Source: W0P28-013 sp963658575
GTDB taxonomy: Bacteria > Bacteroidota > Bacteroidia > Bacteroidales > Paludibacteraceae
Direction: 5' to 3'
Assembly: GCA_963658575.1 (NCBI GenBank)
Contig: CAVKQB010000005.1
Coordinates: 1-64,000 of the forward strand
DNA length: 64,000 nt
How positions within the stretch are numbered: position 1 is the stretch's first letter; every line of letters begins with the position of its first letter. The position numbers were made by a program, and so were the translations under genes. The notes under the pieces are model-generated. The model ran no database searches. It was not told the DNA's origin and worked only from the letters and a program-made list of their open reading frames with translations. Shown here one piece after another: positions 26,371 through 35,847 of this stretch.

Positions 26371-26871
26371 CTACTCAACGTGTTTCGGCATCTCCACCAC
26401 TTCGAGATTTTGGATTTTGTCGCCATCGATTTCGAAGCGTAGCAGCGTGCGCACTTGGTGAAAGCCGTAGATGCCGGCCGCTCCGGGGTTCATGGTCAGC
26501 ATATCGCGTTGCTTGTCGTACTGCACCTTCAGAATGTGCGAATGGCCGCACACAAACAGTCGCGGCTTGTCGGACACGATGTGTCGGTAGGCTTGCGGGC
26601 TGTAGTGGCCGGGGTAGCCGCCTATGTGTGTCATCAGCACATCGACCGCCTCGCAGCGAAACGCCAGAAATTCGGGGTAGGTGTAGCGCACAAATCCGCC
26701 GTCGACATTGCCATGCACGGCGCGAAGCGGCTTGAATTCGGCCAGACGGCGCGCCACCTCGTCGCTGCCGATGTCGCCGCAGTGCCAAATCTCGTCGCAA
26801 TCGGCAAAGTGCGTCAGATAGCGTTCGTCGAAATAGCCGTGTGTGTCCGAAAGCAGACCGATGCGTGTCAT
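26371..26871 (-). CDS. YfcE-type metallophosphoesterase
   Basis: A 166-residue calcineurin-like phosphodiesterase. The five metal-binding motifs are all visible: GLLSDTHGY near residue 6, WHCGDIGSDEV near 30, VHGNVDGG near 54, MTHIGGYPGH near 80 and VCGHSHILK near 107. Small YfcE/MJ0936-like enzymes hydrolyse phosphodiesters in the cytosol, with no firm physiological substrate. It is monocistronic, transcribed toward the protease gene and separated from the alkaline phosphatase by about 120 bases. Confidence 0.88.
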   Translation of the reverse strand: MTRIGLLSDTHGYFDERYLTHFADCDEIWHCGDIGSDEVARRLAEFKPLRAVHGNVDGGFVRYTYPEFLAFRCEAVDVLMTHIGGYPGHYSPQAYRHIVSDKPRLFVCGHSHILKVQYDKQRDMLTMNPGAAGIYGFHQVRTLLRFEIDGDKIQNLEVVEMPKHVE

Positions 26872-26992
26872 TCTAAATCTTCAAATTGAGTTAATCGAGA
26901 TAACGATTTTTTGTCGCTTCATTGGGCGGTGAATTTGTTGAACCGCCAATCTTCAAATTTTCAAATCTTTCAAATCTTCAAATGAAGAAATC

Positions 26993-28066
26993 TCATTTCT
27001 TCACCAAGATTCCCATGGCATCGAGCACTTTGTCGCGGAAATCGATGTTTTGCTGCACGCCGGCGAAGCGTTCGGCACCTGGGCCAAAGGCAAACACAGG
27101 CACAGGCACGCCGCTGTGGTCGGGCTTGTTGAATTTGCATTCGACGTGGCCAGTGGCAAAATCGCCGTTGATGATGGAGAGTGCGCCAGTTTCGTGGTCG
27201 GCGGTAATCACCACGAGCGTGTTGCCGTCCTTGCGTGCAAAGTCGAGCACCTTGCCGATGGCGCGGTCGAAATCGAGCATTTCGCGAATCATCTCTTCGC
27301 CGTTGTTGTTGTGGCATTGGTAGTCGATTTGCGAGCCTTCGACCATGAGGAAGAATCCGTTGGTGTCGCGCGCCAGCACTTCGATGGCCTTTTCGACGGC
27401 CGATGGCAGGTAGTCGCCGCGCTCGGAGGCTATCGGCATATCGATGTCGGCCAGCGGAGCGAGTATTTTCGGGCTGTTCGACTTCAGCAGGTCGGCTTCG
27501 GTATAGACCACGTCGTAGCCTTTGTCGGCAAATTGGCGCGAGAGGTTTTGTCCGTCGGCACGCTGTTCGAGGTTTTGGCGGCCGCCGCCAATCAGCACGT
27601 CGATGTCGGCAGCGAGCATGTCGAGCGCGATTTCGTCGTACATTTTGCGCGAAATTTGGTGCGCGTAGAAGTCGGCCGGTGTGGCGTGGGTGAGCGGACA
27701 CGTTACGACGATGCCCGTGGCTTTGCCGTTTTGGCCGGCGTAGTAGAGCGACGAGTAGAGCGGCGTGATGCTGTCGGGGGCAAGTCCGACCATGTTGTTG
27801 CGTGTTTTGCTGCCCGTGGCCAACGCTGTGCCGCCGGCCGCGCTATCGGTGATGTAGTTGTTGGCCGAGTAGGTTTTGCTGAATCCGGTGATGGGGCACT
27901 GCTCGATGTTGAGCGAGCCGCCATTGGCGGTGAGTGCGGCGTAGATTTGGTTGATTCCCATGCCGTCGCCAATCATGAACACGACGTTTTTGACTTTTGG
28001 CTGCGCCAGAAGCGACGAGCAGCAGAGTGCTAATAATACTCCACAGAGAAATTTTTTAGTTTGCAT
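26993..28066 (-). CDS. phoA: alkaline phosphatase
   Basis: A 357-residue secreted phosphomonoesterase. An N-terminal signal peptide (FLCGVLLALCCSSLLAQ) is followed by the metal motif VVFMIGDGMGINQ near residue 30. The nucleophile region is YITDSAAGGTALATG near 90, NGFFLMVEGSQIDYQCHNN is near 236, and VVITADHETGAL is near 285. Family enzymes use two zinc ions and act in the periplasm. Its start overlaps the end of an inserted DNA methyltransferase gene by 11 bases, so its original upstream region has been replaced and its transcription may now depend on the restriction-modification genes. Confidence 0.92.
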   Translation of the reverse strand: MQTKKFLCGVLLALCCSSLLAQPKVKNVVFMIGDGMGINQIYAALTANGGSLNIEQCPITGFSKTYSANNYITDSAAGGTALATGSKTRNNMVGLAPDSITPLYSSLYYAGQNGKATGIVVTCPLTHATPADFYAHQISRKMYDEIALDMLAADIDVLIGGGRQNLEQRADGQNLSRQFADKGYDVVYTEADLLKSNSPKILAPLADIDMPIASERGDYLPSAVEKAIEVLARDTNGFFLMVEGSQIDYQCHNNNGEEMIREMLDFDRAIGKVLDFARKDGNTLVVITADHETGALSIINGDFATGHVECKFNKPDHSGVPVPVFAFGPGAERFAGVQQNIDFRDKVLDAMGILVKK

Positions 28067-29102
28067 ATTCGTATTGTAAATTTTTGAAAATATAATCTAC
28101 AGGCGGGGTAAAGATATCTCCCTTTATGAGGCTCAATTTGTTTTTAGTGGCTGTAATAGCCAAATCCGATTGGTCGATGCCAATCCATTTTCGTCCATTT
28201 CTTTGGGCAGCCGCCAACGTGGTACCGCTCCCACAGAAACAGTCCATCACAATACTGTCTTCATTGGAAGAGGTCTTGATAATTAAATCCAACATCTCGG
28301 CATTTTTCTCGGTTGGGTAATTAGGATATTGTGGGTCTTTATATTCCCAAATATCCTGAACCCTTTTTCCGTCGCGCTCGTCGGCATAGATGATTTTGCG
28401 TGGATTGCCGTTCGACGACCATTCTATCAAACCGACCTTGTCCCATCTTTCCAATGTGGCGACATCTGTCCGCCAATGCCGCCCTTGCGGCGGGTAAATT
28501 CCCTTGAATGGCTGGTTGGATTTCCCGTTTTCGGTTTCGCCAGGGGCGTGAATGGGAACAGTTGTATAGCGTCGGCCGTTTCGGTCTATTTTCGGGAATA
28601 GTTTTTCCACATCTTTTTCCGTGTATTTTTCCCGTGGCTCGTTCCAAATAGGGAAAGATGTTTTGGTATAAAAAAGTATCAAATCTTTTATATTGCCGTA
28701 ACCGATTCTTTCAAAATTTTTCGGATTGCACTTTATGCGTGTAATGTCATTCCTAAAATTTTCGATGCCAAACACTTCGTCCATCATCACTTTTACATAA
28801 TGGCCGATTTTGTAGTCGATATGCAGATAAACAGAGCCTTGGTCAGACAACAATTCCCGAATAAGAATCAAACGATTCCGCAAAAAATCGATAAAATCGC
28901 TCCCTTTTAACGTATCGGCATAGGCAATCTCTCCGTTGCGTGAATTGCTAATGGTCGAGGCGCGTCCGTTTGTGATAGTAAAATTGCCTCCTGTTGCAAA
29001 GGGAGGGTCGATATATACCAAATCAATCTTCCCGCCATATCCCTGTTCCAACAGATAGTTCAGCCCTGTAATGTTTTCACTATGTATCAGTAGGTTTTTC
29101 AT
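28056..29102 (-). CDS. type II DNA methyltransferase (N6-adenine or N4-cytosine class)
   Basis: A 348-residue beta-class amino-methyltransferase. The catalytic motif IDPPFATGGNFTITNGR comes first (near residue 33), with the SAM-binding motif FCGSGTTLAAAQRNGRKWIGID toward the C-terminus (near 300). This motif order defines the class and resembles the catalytic modules of solitary and type II enzymes. It should protect sites cut by the nuclease encoded immediately upstream; the stop and start codons share a base (TAATG). Composition is more A+T-rich than the flanking phoA and merR genes, consistent with acquisition. Recognition sequence unknown. Confidence 0.88.
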   Translation of the reverse strand: MKNLLIHSENITGLNYLLEQGYGGKIDLVYIDPPFATGGNFTITNGRASTISNSRNGEIAYADTLKGSDFIDFLRNRLILIRELLSDQGSVYLHIDYKIGHYVKVMMDEVFGIENFRNDITRIKCNPKNFERIGYGNIKDLILFYTKTSFPIWNEPREKYTEKDVEKLFPKIDRNGRRYTTVPIHAPGETENGKSNQPFKGIYPPQGRHWRTDVATLERWDKVGLIEWSSNGNPRKIIYADERDGKRVQDIWEYKDPQYPNYPTEKNAEMLDLIIKTSSNEDSIVMDCFCGSGTTLAAAQRNGRKWIGIDQSDLAITATKNKLSLIKGDIFTPPVDYIFKNLQYEYAN

Positions 29103-29884
29103 TACAATTGATATAAAAATTCACGCAAAACCAAGGCACTCATAATATTGTATGACTTGTACGTTTCCGTTATTTCCCGATACATTTTGTTGTTGCCTTT
29201 TATGTAGAGTACACCATCGAGAATCGCTATTTTTTCCGCTTTTACACGTTTTGTTTCGACGGTCGAAATAGCATCGTTGAATTGAGCGTTTTGATGCCCT
29301 CCAAAATCAGTCAAAAACTTGGCTTCTCCAATCACATATTTTCCGTTGAAACGACCTACGAAATCAAGTCCCTTGTCTCTGTCATATCCCAACTCCTCTT
29401 TCGCAAAATCCATCATCAATTTATCGTTTCCATCGAGGATGGCATTCCCTTTTGATGAAAGGAACTTTTCCAGCCCTACAGGTTTTATTCCTAAAGCCTT
29501 TGATTTGAGCCACTCCTTAAACATGGGACCAATTTGCCGATTGGTTTCTTTGGGTTCGCTGCAGCGTTCGTACAATTTTGACAATCCTAATTCATAAATT
29601 CTACCACAAAGACGGTTGATTGTTTCTGGATTCCTTTCGATGGCCGATTTATCTCTCTTTAAGTAAGCAACATAACTATCTTTTATGGGAAACAAATCCA
29701 ATTCCAATAGGGAGCGTATCAGTTGAACATTGTTTTTTTGTTTGAACGCTTTTTCCACATTTCCCCAAACATTACCGTTTATATCCCTTATCCCTTCTGG
29801 AATGGTAGGATATACGCGGAATAGGTCGTCCAAATAAGAACGTTGATTGGCGTATTCGATGCTGAGTTTTGTCCACTTTTTCAT
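29102..29884 (-). CDS. type II restriction endonuclease (PD-(D/E)xK)
   Basis: A 260-residue protein next to a cognate-looking methyltransferase. The nuclease core is visible at about residues 168-188 as GLDFVGRFNGKYVIGEAKF, giving the D...ExK pattern, followed by GGHQNAQFNDAI. The N-terminal half is helical and charged and probably holds DNA recognition. I placed the start at the ATG at 29884; the longer frame continues through the out-of-frame merR gene and is not credible. Gene order is nuclease then methyltransferase, with no separate controller protein. Family assignment is by motif and context. Confidence 0.8.
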   Translation of the reverse strand: MKKWTKLSIEYANQRSYLDDLFRVYPTIPEGIRDINGNVWGNVEKAFKQKNNVQLIRSLLELDLFPIKDSYVAYLKRDKSAIERNPETINRLCGRIYELGLSKLYERCSEPKETNRQIGPMFKEWLKSKALGIKPVGLEKFLSSKGNAILDGNDKLMMDFAKEELGYDRDKGLDFVGRFNGKYVIGEAKFLTDFGGHQNAQFNDAISTVETKRVKAEKIAILDGVLYIKGNNKMYREITETYKSYNIMSALVLREFLYQL

Positions 29885-29904
29885 ATCGTTCAAGTTTTTT
29901 TGGA

Positions 29905-30255
29905 TTATTCTATTACGACCTCTTCGTCGAAGGCATCGTTGTCGTTGAGTTCGTGGCGGAAGTCGGCGAGTTCGCGGCGCAGTGCTTCGAGCGTGTCGCG
30001 CAGTTTTTGTTTGCGTTCCACATCGCTTTTGTTTGTAGCGAGCCGCTCTTTTGCGCCCGAAATGGTCAGTTTTTGGTCGTTCAGCAGAAATTGAATCAGT
30101 TTCACCGTTTCGATATCGGCGGGACTGTAGTAGCGGCGGCCGTTGGTGCGCTTGGGGTTGAGTTGCGAAAATTCCTTTTCCCAATAGCGCAAAGTCGAGG
30201 CGTTCACGCCGAACTGCTCGGCCACTTCGTTGATGGAGTAATAGGCTTTTTCCAT
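29905..30255 (-). CDS. MerR-family transcriptional regulator
   Basis: A 116-residue protein with an N-terminal MerR helix-turn-helix (AYYSINEVAEQFGVNASTLRYWEKEF, residues about 3-28) and wing (NPKRTNGRRYYSPADIETV), then a dimerisation coiled coil. The C-terminal tail is acidic and lacks effector-binding cysteines, so the signal is not evident. I chose the ATG at 30255 because it places the HTH at the usual position; the frame to 30288 adds 11 residues. It lies 49 bases downstream of mltD, possibly co-transcribed, and just upstream of the inserted restriction-modification pair. Confidence 0.85.
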   Translation of the reverse strand: MEKAYYSINEVAEQFGVNASTLRYWEKEFSQLNPKRTNGRRYYSPADIETVKLIQFLLNDQKLTISGAKERLATNKSDVERKQKLRDTLEALRRELADFRHELNDNDAFDEEVVIE

Positions 30256-30304
30256 GGATTTTTTTAATTCCCCGATAGGGAAACGCAACTTTCACATTTT
30301 TTAC

Positions 30305-31561
30305 TTATCTGTAGATTTTCAGGCGTTGTCCGATGCGAATCATCGAGCCGCGCAGACCGTTCCAGCGTTTTATTTGGTTCACGGTGCAGTGGTAGCGTGC
30401 TGCGATGCCGCCGAGCGTGTCGCCCGAACGCACTTTGTAGTAGATCAGTCGGCCGTCGCCCGATGGGTTGTAGGAGGCAGGCTGCACTTGTGCGCGGTTG
30501 GCCACCAGTTCGGCTGCGCGATGCAGCGGTATGGTGTCGCTATTGGCTATGTAATTGCCGATTTGGTTGAGCGGCAGCACCAGCGGATAGGGTTTGATGT
30601 TGCCCGGCACGATGTCTTGTCGGTATTGCGGATTCATAAAACGCAGTTCTTCCATCGGTATCGACAGAATGTCGGAAACCTGTTGCAGATTGATGCGTTT
30701 GTTCACCATGATTGTGTCGGTGGCTACCGTTATTGTCGGCTCCACGGGGCACATGTTGTGCCGATTGTAGTAGTTCATCACATAGTTGGCCGCGATGAAA
30801 ATGGGTACGTAGCCCCGCGTTTCGCTCGGCAGGTAGGGATAGATTTGCCAATAGTCTTTTTTGCCGCCGCCGGCGTAGCGTGTTGCTTTGGCCACGTTGC
30901 CTGGGCCGCAGTTGTAGGCGGCTATCACCAGATGCCAATCGTGATAAAGGTCGTAGAGGTCGCGCAGATAGCGTGCGGCTGCATCGGACGATTTCAGCGG
31001 GTCGCGCCGTTCGTCGACGAGGCTGTTCACTTCGAGTCCGTAGAGTCGGCCTGTGGCCACCATGAACTGCCACAATCCGGCGGCTCCGGCGCGCGATGTG
31101 GCGCGTGCATTCAGTGCCGATTCGATGACGGGCAGATATTTCAGTTCCAGCGGCACGCCGTAGCGTTCGAGCGCGGCTTCGAATATCGGGAAATAGTACG
31201 TTTCGCCCAATCCGAGCATATATTCCACTTTTTCGGGGCGTTGCAGGTAGTGTTCGATGGAGCGTTTCACGATGTCGTTGAACGGCATCTCCATGATGTA
31301 AGGCAATTTTTGCAGCCGTTCGATGTACTCTTCGTTGCTGGCCAAGACGAGGCCTGTGTCTTTGTGGCACTCGCCCATTTTGGCGTTTTGCAGATACCAA
31401 TTGTGTACTATTTCGTCGAGTTCTTCGTCGAAATCGGAGGGAATGACGATGGTGGTATCCTGCGTAGTGGCCGTGCGCACCGAGTCGGTCGGTGTTTCGC
31501 CGGCAAACGCCACGGCGCAAGGCAACGCCGCCATTAGAATCGCTAAAATTTTACTATTCAT
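30305..31561 (-). CDS. mltD: MltD-like lytic murein transglycosylase with LysM domain
   Basis: A 418-residue exported enzyme that cleaves peptidoglycan glycan strands to anhydromuropeptides. The signal peptide is ILAILMAALPCAVAFA. The SLT catalytic domain (about 125-260) contains LKYLPVIESALNARA with the catalytic Glu, AGLWQFMVATGR, and LVIAAYNCGPGNVAKA. A C-terminal LysM (about 373-417, YYKVRSGDTLGGIAARYHC) binds peptidoglycan. Domain order and length are normal for Bacteroidota MltD. It is followed by a MerR-type gene on the same strand. Confidence 0.92.
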   Translation of the reverse strand: MNSKILAILMAALPCAVAFAGETPTDSVRTATTQDTTIVIPSDFDEELDEIVHNWYLQNAKMGECHKDTGLVLASNEEYIERLQKLPYIMEMPFNDIVKRSIEHYLQRPEKVEYMLGLGETYYFPIFEAALERYGVPLELKYLPVIESALNARATSRAGAAGLWQFMVATGRLYGLEVNSLVDERRDPLKSSDAAARYLRDLYDLYHDWHLVIAAYNCGPGNVAKATRYAGGGKKDYWQIYPYLPSETRGYVPIFIAANYVMNYYNRHNMCPVEPTITVATDTIMVNKRINLQQVSDILSIPMEELRFMNPQYRQDIVPGNIKPYPLVLPLNQIGNYIANSDTIPLHRAAELVANRAQVQPASYNPSGDGRLIYYKVRSGDTLGGIAARYHCTVNQIKRWNGLRGSMIRIGQRLKIYR

Positions 31562-31692
31562 TCGTTTTCAGTGGATTTCGATGAATGGCTTTGTAGTGAA
31601 TTTTGACTGAACGAAAGCGTACACAAGTATTCAGAAATCCGTCATTTGTTAAATTTATTACGAAACGGGAATTTTGGAAATCCCTTATCTTT

Positions 31693-32742
31693 TTACAAAC
31701 TCATTTCGCCACGCAATGGTGTGCGCATCAACTCTTTGATGCGATTGCCGTCGGTCTGTTGCCCGAGCAGATACATCAGTTTGGCGACGGCGGCTTCGGT
31801 TGTCATGTCGTTGCCGCTCACTACGCCAGCGCGTTGCAGGTTGAGGCTTGTCTCGTATCGCCCCATCTCTACGCTGCCGGCGCGGCACTGCGTGATGTTC
31901 ACCACCACAATGCCTCGGTCTGTCGCCTTTTTGAGCAGCAGATAGAGCCATTCGCCGCTTGGGGCGTTGCCTGCGCCGAAACTTTCGAGCACCACGGCGC
32001 GCAGCCCGTCGATAGACAGAATGGCATCGACTGTCGCTGGGCTGATGCCTGGAAACAGTTTGAGTATGGCGATGTGCGTGTCGAGCGTGGTTTGTATGCC
32101 GAACTTTTGCGGCGTGTTTGCGCGGTGAATGGCGTTGGCGGCATAGCGAATGTGAACGCCCGTCTTGGCCAGTTCGGGATAGTTGAACGAGGCGAAGGCG
32201 TTGAATTCTTCGGTATTGCGTTTTGTGGTGCGGTTGCCGCGCATCAGTTTGTCTTCGAAAAAGAGGCAGACCTCTGGCACGCACGCGCGTCCGTGCTCGT
32301 CCTTGGCGGCGGCAAGTTCGATGGAGGTAATCAGATTTTCTTTGGCATCGCTGCGCAAAACGCCCACAGGCAGTTGCGCGCCGGTGAAGATGACGGGCTT
32401 GGTCAGATGTTCGAGCATGAAACTGAGTGCCGATGCCGAGTAAGCCATCGTATCGGTGCCGTGTAGCACGACGAAGCCGTCGAAGCGGTCGTAGTTGTCG
32501 CGTATGGTTTCGGCTATGCGCACCCACGCATCGGGCTGCATGTCCGACGAGTCGATGAGCGGGCAGAACGACACCGACGAAATATCGACGTGCAACATCT
32601 TCAGTTCTGGAATCAGGCTCAATATGCGGTCGCTGTCGAGCGGTGCGAGTGCCTGCGTCGACGGATTTTCGCCCATGCTGATGGTGCCGCCCGTGAAAAT
32701 CAGCAGGACGGCACTGTGTGCGCTATCGTTCGTTGGAGTCAT
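31693..32742 (-). CDS. ansA: type I (cytosolic) L-asparaginase
   Basis: A 349-residue asparaginase that hydrolyses asparagine to aspartate and ammonia. The first active-site Thr block is LIFTGGTISM near residue 15 and the second is VVLHGTDTMAYSASALSFML near 95. GISPATVDAI and TQCRAGSVEMGRYETS follow. There is no signal peptide, so a cytosolic type I enzyme is likely. I chose the ATG at 32742, which overlaps the glmS stop codon (ATGA), implying translational coupling. The longer frame to 32859 lies inside glmS and is rejected. Confidence 0.9.
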   Translation of the reverse strand: MTPTNDSAHSAVLLIFTGGTISMGENPSTQALAPLDSDRILSLIPELKMLHVDISSVSFCPLIDSSDMQPDAWVRIAETIRDNYDRFDGFVVLHGTDTMAYSASALSFMLEHLTKPVIFTGAQLPVGVLRSDAKENLITSIELAAAKDEHGRACVPEVCLFFEDKLMRGNRTTKRNTEEFNAFASFNYPELAKTGVHIRYAANAIHRANTPQKFGIQTTLDTHIAILKLFPGISPATVDAILSIDGLRAVVLESFGAGNAPSGEWLYLLLKKATDRGIVVVNITQCRAGSVEMGRYETSLNLQRAGVVSGNDMTTEAAVAKLMYLLGQQTDGNRIKELMRTPLRGEMSL

Positions 32743-34583
32743 TCTACGGTTACAGATTTTGCCAAATTGCGCGGTTGGTCTACGTCGCAGCCCTTGACTA
32801 CCGCAATGTGGTAGGCCAACAATTGCAACGGCACCACGGCCAATAGCGGCGCAAGGCACTCTTCGGTTTTCGGAATGGTGATGGTGTAGTCCGACATCTT
32901 TTTCACAATCTCGTCGCCTTCGGTAACGATGGAGATGATGCGACCTTTGCGCGCTTTCACCTCTTGAATGTTGCTCACCACCTTCTCGTAAGTGCTGCAG
33001 TGCGGCGCGATGACCACCACGGGCATCTCTTGCGAAATGAGTGCGATGGGACCGTGTTTCATCTCGGCGGCGGGATAGCCTTCGGCGTGTATGTAACTGA
33101 TTTCCTTCAGTTTGAGTGCGCCTTCCAACGCCACGGGATAGTTGTAGCCACGCCCAAGGTAGATGAAGTTTTGCGCATAGGTGAACGTCTTGGCAAACTC
33201 GGCGATGTGGTCGTTTTGTTTCAAGATTTCGGCGATTTTATCGGGGATTTTGCTGAGTTCCGACACTATTTGCAGGTAGCGCGCCTCGTCGAGTGTGCCT
33301 TTGGCGCGACCAATCATCAGTGCAAGCATGGTGAGCACCGTAACTTGCGCCGTAAACGCCTTGGTCGATGCCACGCCAATTTCGGGGCCGACGTGCGTGT
33401 AGCAGCCGCTGTGCGCTGCCCGTGGAATGCTGGCACCAACCACATTGCAGATGCCAAAAATGAATGCGCCGTACGATTTTGCCAACTCGATGGCGGCCAG
33501 CGTGTCGGCGGTTTCACCCGATTGCGAGATGGCAATCACCACATCGTCCTTGCTGATGACGGGCTTGCGGTAGCGGAACTCCGACGAGTATTCCACCTCC
33601 ACCGGAATGCGCGCAAACTCTTCGATGGCATACATGCCGATGAGTCCGGCATGCCACGAGGTGCCGCACGCTGTGATGATGATGCGCTTGGCGTTGAGAA
33701 AACGCTCTTTGTTGTCGATGAATCCAGCGATGGTTACGTTGTTTCTGTCCACATTTACACGACCGCGCATACTTGCAGCCAGCGTGGTGGGCTGTTCGAA
33801 AATCTCTTTGAGCATGAAGTGCGGATAGCCGCCCTTTTCGAGTTGCGAAAGCGTCAGTTCGAGCCGTTTGATTTCGGGCGTTTTCTGCACGTTGCCAATG
33901 GTGGTGATGTCGAGTTTTTTGCCGCGCTCGATGGCAACCACCTCTTCGTCGTCGATATAGACCACTTTGTCGGTATACTCCACGATGGGCGTAGCGTCGG
34001 AAGCGAGAAAATACTCATCGTCGCCGATGCCAACTACCAGCGGACTGCCTTTGCGCGCCGCCACGATGATGTTGGGATTTGAGCGGTCGAGCACAGCGAT
34101 GGCATACGCTCCCACAACCTGATTCAGCGCGAGTTGAACGGCGGTTTTCAGACTTACATTGTCGGTGCGTTTGGTGTATTCTATCAGTTGCACAAGCACT
34201 TCGGTGTCGGTGTCGCTCTTGAACGTGTAGCCGTGTTGCTGCAAGCCTTGTTTCAGTACGGCATAATTTTCGATGATGCCGTTGTGTATAATCGCCAACT
34301 CTTCCGATTCGGAGTAGTGCGGGTGTGCGTTCACGGTGTTCGGCTCGCCGTGCGTAGCCCAGCGCGTGTGCGCTATGCCGATGGTGCCGCTCACATCTTT
34401 GTCGGCGGCGAACGCCTCCAAATCCGCCACTTTTCCTTTGGTTTTGTACACACTCAGTTTCCCTTGCGGATTGATGAGCGCCACGCCGGCACTGTCGTAG
34501 CCGCGGTATTCGAGGCGGTGCAAGCCTTTGATAAGAACTGGGTAAGCATCGCGCTTACCGACATAACCAACTATTCCACACAT
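32739..34583 (-). CDS. glmS: glutamine-fructose-6-phosphate aminotransferase
   Basis: A 614-residue enzyme that makes glucosamine-6-phosphate, the first step to UDP-GlcNAc for peptidoglycan and LPS. It begins MCGIVGYVG, with the N-terminal nucleophilic cysteine after Met removal. The glutaminase domain includes HTRWATHGEPN and NAHPHYSE. Two SIS domains hold ITACGTSWHAGLIGM and VVIAISQSGETADTLAAIE, and the C-terminus ends NLAKSVTVE as expected. It overlaps ansA by four bases. No glmS ribozyme-like leader is evident in the 150 bases upstream. Confidence 0.97.
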   Translation of the reverse strand: MCGIVGYVGKRDAYPVLIKGLHRLEYRGYDSAGVALINPQGKLSVYKTKGKVADLEAFAADKDVSGTIGIAHTRWATHGEPNTVNAHPHYSESEELAIIHNGIIENYAVLKQGLQQHGYTFKSDTDTEVLVQLIEYTKRTDNVSLKTAVQLALNQVVGAYAIAVLDRSNPNIIVAARKGSPLVVGIGDDEYFLASDATPIVEYTDKVVYIDDEEVVAIERGKKLDITTIGNVQKTPEIKRLELTLSQLEKGGYPHFMLKEIFEQPTTLAASMRGRVNVDRNNVTIAGFIDNKERFLNAKRIIITACGTSWHAGLIGMYAIEEFARIPVEVEYSSEFRYRKPVISKDDVVIAISQSGETADTLAAIELAKSYGAFIFGICNVVGASIPRAAHSGCYTHVGPEIGVASTKAFTAQVTVLTMLALMIGRAKGTLDEARYLQIVSELSKIPDKIAEILKQNDHIAEFAKTFTYAQNFIYLGRGYNYPVALEGALKLKEISYIHAEGYPAAEMKHGPIALISQEMPVVVIAPHCSTYEKVVSNIQEVKARKGRIISIVTEGDEIVKKMSDYTITIPKTEECLAPLLAVVPLQLLAYHIAVVKGCDVDQPRNLAKSVTVE

Positions 34584-34709
34584 AGTTTTGTCAGTTTTTT
34601 AGTGTATTTTTAACGTGCAAAGTTCGCACTTTTTCGTCAAAAAAGCAATATGTTGTGCGCAGTTTTCGCTTTTTTCGCATCGATGGCGCAACATTCGCAA
34701 AAGTTTGAG

Positions 34710-34717
34710 TAATTTTG
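34710..34717 (+). promoter_or_regulatory. -7 box upstream of ribD
   Basis: TAATTTTG fits TAnnTTTG, 22 bases before the ribD ATG. The -33 TTTG is not evident at the right spacing. Confidence 0.35.
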
Positions 34718-34739
34718 TCCGACTTTTTATCGTTCCGAA

Positions 34740-35786
34740 ATGCCCAACGACGAACTCTACATGCGCCGCTGCCTGCAATTAGCGCAACAAGCCGAAGGCG
34801 AAACTGCCCCCAACCCGATGGTCGGCGCGGTTTTGGTGTGCGACGGCACAATCATTGGCGAGGGCTACCACCACCGTTGTGGGCTGCCCCATGCCGAGGT
34901 GAACGCCATCGCATCGGTACAAAAGCCCGAACTGCTGCCGCAATCGACGCTCTACGTCAATCTCGAGCCCTGTTCGCACTACGGCAAAACGCCGCCATGC
35001 GCCAAACTCATCATCGAAAAGGGCATTCCGCGCGTGGTGGTGGGCATGGGCGACCCCAACGAAAAAGTGAACGGACGCGGCATCGCCATGTTGCGCGAGG
35101 CTGGCATCGAGGTAACGGAACACGTTTTGGAGAGCGAATGTCGCTGGTTGAATCGGCGTTTCGTAACGTTTCACACGCAAAAAAGGCCGTATATTCTGCT
35201 CAAATGGGCGCAAACGGCCGACGGTTTCATCGACACAATCCGAGAGAATGCCGACACGCCGCCGCTGCGCATCTCGAACGAAGTTACCAAAACGCTCAAT
35301 CATCAAATTCGCTCGGTAGAATCGGCTATTTTGGTGGGTACCAACACCGTTTTGCTCGACAATCCACACCTCACGTCGCGCAAGTGGAGCACCCGAAATC
35401 CTGTGCGCATGGCCATCGACCGCCAACGGCGCATTCCGGCCAACTACAAACTGCTCGACGACAGCACGAAAACCGTGATTTTTACCGATGAAAACGCCCA
35501 AATCGGACAAAATACCACGTTCGTGAAAATCTATTTTTCGCACGACATTGTGCCGCAGATTTTGGACTATCTCTACCAAAACGAACTGCAATCGGTGATA
35601 GTCGAAGGCGGCCGGCAATTGCTGCAAGCCTTTATCGACGACGACCTGTGGGACGAGGCGCGCGTCGAAACGTCGCCCAGCGTCATCGGTTGCGGCGTGA
35701 ATGCTCCAAAATTCCCGATGAAACCGTGCAAAACCGAATTTTTCGGACAAAATAAAATGGAGCACTTTTTTCGTAAAACGAATTAG
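34740..35786 (+). CDS. ribD: bifunctional riboflavin biosynthesis protein RibD
   Basis: A 348-residue fusion of a pyrimidine deaminase (residues 1 to about 145) and a reductase (about 150-345), catalysing two steps of riboflavin synthesis in the cytosol. The zinc site is visible as PHAEVNAIASV and LEPCSHYGKTPPCAKLI. The reductase part has ILLKWAQTADGFID, VESAILVGTNTVLLDNPHLTSR and VIVEGGRQLLQAFI. The C-terminal part is slightly divergent but complete. It is divergent from glmS and is followed 61 bases later by a radical SAM gene. Confidence 0.95.
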   Translation: MPNDELYMRRCLQLAQQAEGETAPNPMVGAVLVCDGTIIGEGYHHRCGLPHAEVNAIASVQKPELLPQSTLYVNLEPCSHYGKTPPCAKLIIEKGIPRVVVGMGDPNEKVNGRGIAMLREAGIEVTEHVLESECRWLNRRFVTFHTQKRPYILLKWAQTADGFIDTIRENADTPPLRISNEVTKTLNHQIRSVESAILVGTNTVLLDNPHLTSRKWSTRNPVRMAIDRQRRIPANYKLLDDSTKTVIFTDENAQIGQNTTFVKIYFSHDIVPQILDYLYQNELQSVIVEGGRQLLQAFIDDDLWDEARVETSPSVIGCGVNAPKFPMKPCKTEFFGQNKMEHFFRKTN

Positions 35787-35847
35787 TCGTAAGCCGTAAA
35801 TAACACACTAAATAATCTTCAAATTTTCAAATCTTCAAACAATCACC

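Noticed and set aside
29885..30295. Long N-terminal extension of the restriction nuclease over the merR gene
   Set aside because: It would read merR out of frame with Arg-rich shadow sequence; the ATG at 29884 gives a compact protein with a normal nuclease core.
32743..32859. N-terminal extension of asparaginase into glmS
   Set aside because: The added 39 residues overlap the conserved glmS C-terminus in another frame; the ATG at 32742 overlaps the glmS stop in a typical coupling arrangement.
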